From: Aquilaria yunnanensis
Lineage: Eukaryota > Streptophyta > Magnoliopsida > Malvales > Thymelaeaceae
Direction of reading: 5' to 3'
NCBI GenBank assembly: GCA_039654915.1
Contig: CM077593.1
Span: 73,264,501-73,328,500, forward strand
Length of the DNA stretch: 64,000 bases
The translations under genes and the position numbers were made by a program. The notes under the pieces were generated by a model. That model saw nothing but the letters and a program-made list of their open reading frames with translations, made no database searches and had not been told where the DNA came from. Within the stretch, counting starts at the first letter, position 1, and every line of letters starts with the position of its first letter. Shown piece after piece: positions 33,873 through 43,661 of this stretch.

Positions 33873-36800
33873 TTTCACAGGCCTTGAACCTTAATCCTAT
33901 TTAAGTCATATAGGACCCCAGGAACCTTACACTTATTCAGTGTTAGGCCTATGTAAATTTGTCCTTAGTGGGCCTGTTAATTGATTAAATCCTTAATGCA
34001 ATACTGTTTTATACTATGCCTTACTATGGCTGTAGGTCAATGACCATAAAAATAAGATATAATCGATGCAGCTGGCCAGTACTTCAAACATGCATTTATA
34101 TAAAACATAATATTATGCATCGTGAATCCATACAAGCTACTAGGGAACACAACCACTAGTTCCATAGCATTTACCAGAGGCATAACTTCCACACACATAT
34201 ATATACATCATACGCAAAAGTGTTATACATATGCTGCACACTGAGAATCTTGGGATCCAATCCCACCTGAGTTACACTGCCAAAAAGGGGTCACTACAGT
34301 GTTCAGGTATTCCCTGTTTCTTGCCTCTGTACAACAAAGGCCAGTAAGTTAGTATTCCAGTAATTAGGAACCTACAAAAAAGAAACTTAATAATAATGTA
34401 CAATATTAATTAACTTCTGCACACCTGGTATCAAAATACTAACAACCAGTTTCTTTATTGGTTATTAGTCCCAGGTCCACCAGTATCTGCACACAAAATA
34501 TGTAAGGGATGTGAGAACCAAAAGTTCTCAGTAAGGGTTATAACCTGCAAGAAAATCAACAATATAGGACCGTGCATATTATCCATAAGGATGTCGATAT
34601 ATGCATAGTGCACTTGAGCTCAAGTCATAGTGCTAGGAACTCGTATTATTGGCCAATAATTATGGGAGTAGCTAGTTCCCACAATTCCTTTACTCAATTG
34701 TCCTTCAATTGACAAGTCCAACTTGTCCATACAAATATTGCTTTGAAAGCTTCTTAGTATTTGTTAATATCCCTTATTTTATGTACAGGAGTGAACTATT
34801 TGCTTATTTAGTGCATGTGTTAGTGCTACCTTTATCAGGTTTTGTGAGTGGTTAAGGACACCTCCTCCTCTTAGGTCCATCCAGGTCTTAACCCATCATT
34901 GTGACCTTAGGTATCGTAGGTTCCTAACCCGTCATACTCACCGTAAATTAGACCATATCAAGGTCCATTTTGCCTATAGATATAAGTTTACAATTATGCA
35001 CTTACACACTTCATATGCACTTCATAGTTTGGCTTCTTACCAAACCCAATCATATAAGCTTCTCAAATAGCCATCAATACTCAAATCATATGCTTGTTAA
35101 ATTTATCCATAATTCAGCCACTTGATATACAAGTATCATAGCCAAATTTATTTAACACATAAGCATACAAATTAAATAACCCTTACCTTAGATAACTTAA
35201 TTCGCAAGCTTCAAGTACTTAGCCTTTTTGTCTCGGTTTCAACCCAAACTTAGGCCATCTTTTAGTAGCTTATTCCCAAAACCTATATTGATCATTTTAA
35301 GCACAATTTATCAATTTTAACACTTGAAAACAGTCCCTGAAACAACCACTAATGGTCCAGAATTTTCTGTCTCCGGTTTGCCTATCTTGTGGTTCTTTGC
35401 ACTTTTAATAGCATAAAAGCAACCTAAATCTTGCTCTCTTAATTTTTATGCATTGTATACTAGTGTATAAGCAAGATTATTACCTCCAAAAGCCACCAAA
35501 AATACTGTAATAATACAGTTTATTCTTGGAAGTAACTACAATTACAGCAACACCAAAACTTCACCTTAATGCACATTCATGCCATTCATGGGCGATTCAC
35601 TTCCAAATAAATGTTCTCTTGCTTCTTAGCTTTTAAACACCAAATGATAAGCAAGATAACATCATCTAGAATTAATTTAAACCATTAAAGCCAGCAGCTC
35701 CTATCTGGAACAAAATTAATTCCACAAGCTCTTAACTAATGCACCTTAAATGCACAACATGGTTTCTATGTGTATTTCACTGCCCAACACCTTTTCTCCC
35801 ACTTCCTGGCCTTCAAATACCAGTTCATAAGTAAGAAAACAACCTTATTGAGCTACCAAAACCCTTTGGAACATGAAATTATGGCTGGTTATAAAAGAAT
35901 TAAACCATACTTAGCTCAACACTCACGGTTTCGGCTACACAAAAATTCCAGCCTTAGTTCTTTTTGGGTTTTAGCTCATTGGCATCTCAAATTACTTCTT
36001 AAAGCTAGGAAACATATCAAACAACAATCCTAGCCATGATTTATTTCATAAAAAATCGCATGAATAGTGCCAGAAATTCAAAGATGATGAAAACTACACC
36101 ATAGGAGCAAAATTAACCATGGATAAGCTCATAAACACCTTCAAACATGTTGAGCACCTTTGATTTCTCTCAAAAACCAAGTCTAACATTAATTTCCAGA
36201 ATTTACAGAGTTAAACTGTAGCTCAAAAATAGAGGAAATAATAAAACCAAACTTACTCAGACAAGAAGCAACAAATCCTAGCTTAGGATAGCACAAATCT
36301 TGATTTTCCTTCAAAATCTTGCTTATTTGTGCTTGGATTTGATGGATTGGAGCTTGGATATGGTTTAGCTATGGTGTTTGGATAGAAAGAGAGGTTTTGG
36401 TGGTCTGGAGACGAAGGTGGAAGAAGATGGCCGAGCAATTAATGGGAAGCCAACTTATGTAGGCTTTAATTGCACATGCCACGCACATGGTGCTGTCTTT
36501 GTACTCTCCAGGAAATTTGGGTTTATTCGTAACACGCTGAGAAGTTAAGTACCAAAATTGGTATTACACCGCGCCTGGTGCCTTCATAGATATAAATACG
36601 CGTCCAGTCCCAGCCTTTCAGTTATATTCCATTTTGTCCCTATGTTTGTCAAGGTTACATATAAACCACTTATAGACAATCTAGTCAATTCACAAATTCA
36701 CGATAATAGAGCGGAAATCACGAAAAATCGTGATACCTCAAATTTAATATTTTCTCATGCTCTAATCAACTGTGCCATAAAAATGGGTCATTATGTGAAA

Positions 36801-36971
36801 TGACCAAAATGCCCTTCTTCGCCCGGCTTGCTTAAATGATCAATTTTATTCATTTTTAACTACTAGACCCTAAATTACCGAGACTTAGCTTGCAAATAAA
36901 TTCTCTAAGGTGTAATTTATTAAATTAACTAATTACCTGGCTGATTAGACTTATAGCTTCGAGGGCCGTCA
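33873..36971 (-). mobile_element. Probable solo LTR F in the integrase of C
   Basis: This block of about 3.1 kb interrupts the integrase between GEAK and GKWPGELP. It is flanked by up to 7 bp of direct repeat, CAAAAAG (33866-33872, 36972-36978). On the minus strand it begins TGACGGCCCTCGAAGC and ends CAAGGCCTGTGAAA, like the TGTGACGGCC...GTGACA edges of long chromovirus (Del/Tekay-type) LTRs. It has no polymerase frame and contains a promoter/leader-like stretch (near 36450-36300, minus strand, pyrimidine-rich). The boundary is uncertain by a few bases because of the A-run. Confidence 0.65.
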
Positions 36972-37870
36972 CAAAAAGGAAATGGCCAGGAGAGCTCCCA
37001 AGTGTGTTATGGAGCTACCGAACAACACCCCGAAGAGCCACAGGGGAAACACCTTTTTCACTTGTTTTCGGTACAGAGGCCATCATCCCAATTGAGGTAG
37101 TACAACCATCGGTGCGAGAACAAGTGTTTGATGAAAGGGGAAATGACCTCGGCCTGAGAGCCAAGCTGGACCTCGTCGGCGAACATAAAGAAACAGCCGA
37201 GCTGAGAAGAAAAGCCTTTAAGCAAAAAGTGGCCGCGGCTATAAACTTGCGCGCCAGGCCGAAGGGAATAAAGAAAAGAGACCTCGTTCTCCGAAAGGCT
37301 GAATTTGGGCCCCGAAGGCCATCCCACGGAGTACTTCGCGCAAAGTGGGAAAGTCCTTATCTGGTACTTGCCGAAGTACAAAAAGGAGTTTACAAACTTG
37401 GCGATACCGAAGGCGTAGAATTAAAAAATACATGGCATTTGGATGCCTTGAAAAAATTCTATGCTTAGGATTTTGGTGGCAAAATTGTACAAGTTAGAAA
37501 AATTTCTAAGTACAAAAGTTTCTTAGGAAAATTTTTCTAAGTACAGAAGCTTCTTTTCACCAGAACAGTCATCGTCGAAAGAAAGCTTATTTACAAAGGT
37601 TATCAACCTTCTCTGAAGATTGGAGATTCACTTAAAAGAATTTCCTGAGGGTGATTCCAAGGCTAAATAAGTCTAGCTATGATCTTCCGAAGTCTCTTGA
37701 GCGAACGTGTTCGGGACAGTGAGAAATAAAAGATTTTGCGCAACAGACTTAGCCAAAAATTCATGAAAGAAAGGGTCTTTATTAAGATAAATCTGCTTAC
37801 AAAGAAGGAAGTTCTCCAAAAGAAGAAGTACAAAATAGAAGAAAAATAAGGCAAAGGACCCTAACACAAA

Positions 37871-40316
37871 CTAAGGAATCTCGGCATCTCGGGAGCCACC
37901 AGCTTCTGCGTCCTTATCCACCGCCTTCGGCGCCGGAAGAAGGAAGGGCAGTTTAAGGTGCTCGATTTTGGACCAAGACCACCGAGGCCCCTCGGGGATG
38001 TTTAGGGCCTCCAAAAAGGAGAGGTCCAGATCTGGGAACCTTTGCAGAACTTGATGCCGAGCAAGGCAGAAGCCGTCTTGGAAACCGACCTTTGTCATTT
38101 TGTCGGCTTTCTCCTTCTCGACTGCTAGCTCATCATGTTCCCTCTCCAGATCAGCAACCTCCTTCTTCAGTGCCTTCATCTTCTTCTTCTTCGGCTCCTT
38201 CTTCAAAGACTTGACCTTGGCCTGGAGCTCGGCCTTCTCAGTAAGCACCTTCGCCAGGAGAGCCTCAGACTCTGACTTCTCCGTTTGAAAAGCGTCGTTT
38301 GCCGAAGTCAGCTCCACCACCTTGGAGCCAAGGTCAGAAATCTTCTGGGAGGAGTCCTTCAAAAGTTCCTCTTTTTCCTTCAAGAACTCCTCCCGAACGG
38401 CAGCAACCTCCTTCTTCACAGCTTGAGCCATCTCCGTGTTCATGGCAACCAAGTCGGAACACATGGCCTTAGACTTTTCTATGCAGTCTAAGGCCGAGAC
38501 TCGGAACGCCGCTTGCCTTGCTGCCCGAACCCTGAGGAAGCCAGTGAACCCCAGCAGCTGCAAGGAAGTAAGAGCAAAGTCAGTAAGGCAAAAAATAATA
38601 AGCCAAGTACTTAGGAGAAATGAAAAAGGAGAAAACAAAGGCGAGAAGTATACCTGGGCAGCGTGCTCAGAAACTTTTGCAGCAAGGGACTCATCGTCTA
38701 GGCACGCCTCGGAAATGGCCTTGAAGGAGGCCTTGGTGAGGATCCCCTTTGAAATTTGGTTGGCCATTTTCTGGCCGTCGTCGGAGTACAAGTTCATGTC
38801 CTCCGTAAACGACCAGAAAGGCTCCCTCGGGATCTTCCCCTTCGGGATATGGGAATCCCGAAGGGCCCGTTTCTGGGCGTGCTCGGCCACCCACCCCGAA
38901 GATGGTACCTCCTCTGCACAGCAAGACAAGAAACTTGTTAAGGCAAGCAATTCTCAAAGTTTAAAAAATAAAAATACTGCAGCTTGTCCAAGGAACGAAC
39001 CTGGCGGCACCTCGGTGACATCATCGTCAGCGTCCCGAACCCCATCGGCAGAAATCTCCTTGCCTTTTTCCTTCCGACGCTCCTCGGCAGAAGGGACTTC
39101 CACCAAGGCGTCCAGAAGAGCCGCCGAGGAAGTGGGACTCCGAGAAAGGGCGTTAGCAGCGACCTCGGTCGGTTGGGCAACAGCAGCATCAGGCTCTTCA
39201 CATGCCTCCTCGGGAATTTCCGGGTGAGGAAGAGGCGCGTCTTTCTTCGCCCATTTTGCAGATGATGGCCCGGCCCCCAGACGATTTCCGCCTTCGGGAG
39301 GTGGCCTTCTTTGTTTGCTCCCCCTTCTTGGCTTGACCGAGGAAGAGCACCTTGTAGTAAGCAGCGGAGTCGTCGCCCATCTCTGAAACAGAAGGAAAAC
39401 ATCAGTATGAGTCTAAGATGTGTCTATAGCAAAAAAAACTTTTGAGATAACTTACGCTCACAAAAGGTCTCATAAGTAACCTCCTTCCGAAGGAGTTTTA
39501 CCAGCCAGGAGTCTTTCCCTGTGATGGCAGGAGCCGGCATCTCGAGGTCCGTCTCGTGCTCCTTCAGTACCCTTAGCTCCCGAAGGACCTCATCGGTCAT
39601 CAGCTTCCACAAGATGGGGAAAGGGTAGAGGGACCGTGAAGGGACCTCGGAGTCCTAGTCGGAAACTGCCCGGATCCGTCTGTCGAAGTGCGCGAACCTG
39701 GCCGCCAACTCAGGAGTCAACAGCCTCTTCGAGTCTACAACATCCGTCTCCAGCCTTCCCGAAGCCCACAAGGTTGGAACGTACGACCAGGCCTCCTCCA
39801 TTTTCAGAAAAAAGAATTTTTCTTGCCACCCTCGCCAGCTGTCCTTAGTGGTGAAGGTGAACATATACTTTTTTCTCCCTGATCCTCGGGGCAGCATGAA
39901 GTAAAAGCCACCATTCGAGACCGCGTAGAGCTTATAGTACTGCATAAAAAGAATGAAATGGGGTTATATTTTGAAAACGCCGCACATGCAAAGGAAGGCA
40001 TTAAAATAGCAGTACGAGTTCGGGGGAAGTTCATTTACGGCAATCCATTAAATTGGCAAAAGTTGCAAATCACCCTCGAGGGAGGAAACCGAAGTCCAGC
40101 CTTCAGTTGGGTGCGAAAAACGGTAACCTCATTTCGGCGGTTCATAAAACTGACCACCTGAGGGCCAGGAAGTCTGGTGATGGCGTAAGAAGGAAGAAAA
40201 AACTTTTTGGTCCATCTTTCTAGTTTTTCCGAAGACGTACAGCAAGTATGATTGAGAAGAGGAAGCCAGCTCTCTAGGATGGGGGAAATAGTCATAAGAG
40301 GAGTTGGCGAAGACAT
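37871..40316 (-). pseudogene. Antisense four-exon gene of element C
   Basis: Start ATG at 40316 (MSSPTPL). Exon 1 40316-39456, exon 2 39382-39001, exon 3 38913-38654, exon 4 38557-37871. The introns are 73, 87 and 96 nt with donors GTAAGTTATC, GTTCGTTCC, GTATACTTC and acceptors CTGTTTCAG, CTGTGCAG, TCCTTGCAG. The spliced joins keep the protein text (FCE/QMGDD; VPP/EEVPSS; HAAQ/LLGF). The predicted protein is about 729 residues: an N-terminal transposon-type domain (about 25-230), a low-complexity acidic/basic middle, and a coiled coil (about 560-670). Damage: a one-base deletion near 40045, a stop in SD*DSEVP (near 39655) and a one-base insertion in exon 2. Exons 3 and 4 are open (one frame 38950-37871 spans the introns). 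It lies convergent to gag-pol with about 0.4 kb between stops. Confidence 0.88.
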
Positions 40317-40546
40317 TTTTGGGATAAAAAACCAACTTCGAGAAAGCTTTAAAATCAAAGGAATCTGGAAATCAAAACCCACCAAATGTTTTGCCGAAAT
40401 CTGGGTTTGAAGTCGCCGTCGCGAAAGGTGGCTGAAAAAAACTCCGTTAACAGCATCGCCGTAAAAAGCAGAAGAGAACACAAAAATAGTTAAAAGGCAG
40501 GAGGGAAGCAAAAGCAGAAGCAAAAGGAAATTATGACGGAATGGCG

Positions 40547-40554
40547 TATATATA
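40547..40554 (-). promoter_or_regulatory. TATA box of the C antisense gene
   Basis: TATATATA (in GGCCTATATATACGCC on the minus strand), about 230 bp upstream of the ATG at 40316. The region between is pyrimidine-rich, like a plant 5' leader. Confidence 0.6.
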
Positions 40555-40962
40555 GGCCGAGGGGGGGCAGGCAAACCGGCGTCATAAGTACTCCGTGAAG
40601 GCGAAAAGTCGCCATAACTGCTCTTTGCGCATAAAAAGGCGCGCCTGCTGTATCCGATGCAGTCCCCGTCAATAACAAGTTGCCATGTGTCATCCATCGC
40701 GCCAAAAGAAGGACACGACTTCTAACACCCCTAAACCTTGGGTGTGCCGCTCCAGACTGACACGCCTGTTTACGAGACGCGACGTTGCGCAGACCTACAA
40801 AAGGAGAGAAGTAGGTTACCTCGAAGACACCAAAAGACAGGCTATGGGCGAACAGCCTATGTCTTCGGACAAAAGGTCCATCTTCGGCACAGGTATTACG
40901 CCCAAGGCCCAGAAGGACGCTCTCCGAAAGCTGACAAGCCGAAGTTTCCACTTCGGCTTTCT

Positions 40963-40976
40963 GGAGGGGGGGCCTG
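40963..40976 (+). promoter_or_regulatory. Polypurine tract of element C
   Basis: GGAGGGGGGG then CCTG, immediately before the 3' LTR start at 40977. Confidence 0.75.
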
Positions 40977-41836
40977 TGATAGCCGAAGGGCTATCGCCTC
41001 TCTCACTACATACTTCCTGCCAGTAGCGTGGTCGGGAAACCTGGCGTCACCCGAAGGAGGCGCTAACACTGACCTCGGAAGGACCGAAGTCAAACGCCTC
41101 AAACTCAGGACTTCGGTTAGCACGTCAGGAATTTCAAAGATGTTGCCGGCTCCCTCAGGCGACCAAACGGATCACCTTCGGGAATAAAGAACCAGCTATT
41201 GCAAGCAGGAGAGACTCTCCTCGAAGGGGGAACCCCCGACCCAGAGAACTCCCCGAACTACGGGCATGATTCACGAAGAAGGGCACCTGTACCAAAGGAC
41301 GACCTCACCCAAAAGACCTCGGGAGTACAGCATGAGCATTTAAGGAGCCTCTGACATGTCGCCCCAGGCGCTACACGCCGCCTCAAACGGCGGTCTGACA
41401 TGCCGACACCGTCTGAGTCTTGTCACATCCTATCTTGGACCAAGATTCAAGGAGCCTACAAACGGCTACTTGTCCCCTACGCCCGAAAGTACAAAGAGCA
41501 TCCGACCGAACACGTGTCGTGATCTGAACGGACTAGGCACTCCTATAAATACTAGGAAACAAGCCCTGGCAAAGGATCCGACCCTCTCTCCCTTAGGAAA
41601 ATAAAAACAGGCAAGGCCACTTAACCCTTTAGTGCTCCTCCTCTATCTTCCTTCAGGACACTAACTTGGGCGTCGGAGGCTCCTCCCCGGAAAAACATCC
41701 CGGGGACCTCCTAATCCTCTTCTCTTCAGCATTTCAAGCACACTCCCCTGGGAAATCTGCGCTCTAGGTGTTCTCCCTCTCAGGAAGTCCCTCCCAAAGT
41801 CATAATGTCATCCGACGAAGATGCTGCTGGGCAACA
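40977..41836 (+). repeat. 3' LTR of element C
   Basis: Nearly identical to 28003-28863. It ends CTGGGCAACA (the 5' copy ends CTGGGCATCA), followed by TSD TCTAG. Confidence 0.93.
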
Positions 41837-41841
41837 TCTAG

Positions 41842-42777
41842 AATCAATTACATTAACTCCAATTAGTAAACTCTTAGACAGGTTGATTTTCGAGCAAGAT
41901 ATAAGCTGGAAGCACCTCAATAGTCTATGATATTGAAGAATATTCACATCTTCCCATTCACTAATTATTAAGTATCATCTACAAATTGGAGGTGAGAAAC
42001 CTCAATTTCTTTAGCACCAATTCTCAGACCTCTTAAAACTCCGTCACCAATTGCTTCAACAATAAAACAATGTAAAACATCTACTGCCACTCAATAAGAA
42101 GGGAGAGAATGGGTCACCATGCCTTAGACCTTTCTCCATTTGAAATTGTGTGATGGTGGTGCTACAACTCTTAAGGATAGATACAGATGCTAAAGTCAAG
42201 CAGTCCCTCATCTAATTGATCCACCTTGGCCCAAAGTTCATATTCTTCCTGGTACTAAGCAAAAACTCCTAGTTAACATTGTCAAAAACTAGGTCATTGG
42301 TAATAAGAATGCCATCAAGAATTTTCCTTCCATGGATGAAGCCAGCTTGAGTTTTACTTATAATGAGATGAATTTTCCTACATAGTTTATTGGTAAGAAT
42401 CTTAAAAATGATCTTATAAAGGGAGCCAATAAAATTGATTGGCCTGAAATCCTTCAAGATTGTAGGATTTGTCACCTTTAAGATTAAATTGATGGAGGAT
42501 ACATTGCATCCTCTCCCCAGTTTTTCTTGTCTTATGAAAATCTTTAATAAATTGGCATATGTCATCTTTTAAAACTTCCTAGTAGTTTTGAAAAAACTTG
42601 AGGTTATGGCCATTAGACCTAGGAGGCTTTGTGCTTCTAACATTCCCAGATAGTATGCTTAATCTCATCTTCTTCCACTAGTAGTTGTAAATCTGCAACT
42701 TTACTAGGACTAAGCTTCTTAATACTATTTGGAGTAAATGCTGGTTTGAACTTCAAGCTTTCTTTAAACTTGGAAAT
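41842..42777 (-). pseudogene. L1-type LINE reverse transcriptase fragment
   Basis: On the minus strand the text matches the plant LINE reverse transcriptase. The frame at 42565-42269 reads KDFRPINFIGSLYKIIFKIL and IISKTQAGFIHGRKILDGIL. Farther on, near 41990-41955, comes HLQFVDDTL, the catalytic (F/Y)xDD motif. The piece ends on the right at element D and on the left at element C. Frameshifts and stops show an old copy. Its 5' part continues at 53272-54400. Confidence 0.85.
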
Positions 42778-43643
42778 TGATAGCCGAAGGGCTATCGCCT
42801 TTCTCAGTACATATTTCCCGACGAAAACATGGTTGGGAACCCTGGCATCATCCAAAAGAGGCCCTATCACTGACCTCGGAAGAAGCGAGGTCAGATACCA
42901 TGAAGTCGGGACTTCGGCTAATACTCTAGGCGTTCCAAAGGTATCGCCGGCTCCCTCGGGGGACCAAGCGAATCGCCTTCAGGGATAAAGAACCAGCTAT
43001 TGCAAGCAGGAGAGAACTTCCCCGAAGGCGGAACCCTCGAACTAGGGGACTTTCCGAACTACAAGCATCACTACCGAAGAAGGTCATCCATACCAAAGAA
43101 CGACCTCGCCCAGAGGACCTCGGGAGTACGGCATGAGCATTTAAGGAGCCTCTGACATGTCACCCACAGGCGTTACACGCCACCCCAAACGGCGGTTTGA
43201 CACGCCGACGCCGTCCAGGTCTTGTGACGACCTGTCTCGGCTCAAGGCTCAAGGAGCTTGAAAACGGCTACTTGTCCCCTACGCCCAGAAACACAGAGAA
43301 CATCCGACCGAACACGTGTCATGATTTGAACAGGCTGGGAACTCCTATAAATACCAGGGAATAGGCCTTGGCAAAGGATCCCCAACCCGACCCTCTCCCC
43401 CTGAGAAAATATAAACAGGCAAGGCCACTAAACCTTTTAGTGCTCCCCTTCTTTCACCTCTCAGGACACTGACTTGGGCGTCGGAGGCTCCTCCCCGGAA
43501 TAAGATCCCGAGGAGCTCCTAACCCTTTTTTATGAGTTTTACAGGCACACTCCCCTGGGAAATCTAGGCTCCAGATGTTCTCCCTCTCAGGAAGTCCCTC
43601 CCAAAGTCACGATGTCTTTCAACGAAGATGCCGCTGGGCATCA
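42778..43643 (+). repeat. 5' LTR of element D
   Basis: It starts TGATAGCCGAAGGGCTATCG. It has a G-box ACACGTGT (43312-43319), TATAAATA (43346-43353) and the Gag ATG at 43612, 32 nt from the LTR end (CTGGGCATCA). Confidence 0.92.
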
Positions 43644-43645
43644 TT

Positions 43646-43661
43646 TGGTGCCGTCTATGGG
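43646..43661 (+). promoter_or_regulatory. Primer-binding site of element D
   Basis: TGGTGCCGTCTATGGG, two bases after the LTR. It has two C-to-T/G-to-A changes from the E form. Confidence 0.75.

Larger units (their letters stand above)
28832..37468 (+). pseudogene. gag-pol: Gag-Pol polyprotein of element C, interrupted by F
   Basis: The frame starts in the LTR (28832). Its order is N-terminal leader, Retrotrans_gag (29413-30090), zinc-like CQFHRDHGHDTEDC, protease, reverse transcriptase (PLPPIDHLVDS ... YVDDMIVKS, to 31896), RNase H (31972-33024), integrase zinc region (33046-33417) and core (33478-33872). After F comes the integrase tail (36979-37468). The protease motif reads FLDDRSNADVLF, so the catalytic-loop Gly is Arg. 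Stops include 29599, 30088, 31894, 33022, 33415, 33424, 33658, 33718 and 33739; most are single C-to-T or G-to-A changes relative to D or E. It cannot encode an active polyprotein. Confidence 0.92.
28003..41836 (+). mobile_element. Tat-like Ty3/gypsy element C (split by F)
   Basis: LTRs lie at 28003-28863 and 40977-41836. The TSD TCTAG is perfect (27998-28002, 41837-41841). Gag-pol runs rightward to 37468 and the antisense gene leftward from 40316 to 37871. A solo LTR (F) sits in the integrase. The LTR pair differs at about 6 of the first 200 positions (about 3%), the youngest pair here, yet the coding regions hold a dozen stops. Confidence 0.95.

Noticed and set aside
35770..36033. 87-codon plus-strand frame in F as a gene
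   Set aside because: No motif or conserved neighbour; it lies inside the probable solo LTR, and such frames are expected by chance.
38436..39227. 263-codon plus-strand frame opposite the C antisense gene
   Set aside because: It is a shadow: the minus strand carries the conserved exons and introns, and this frame is not conserved in the other copies.
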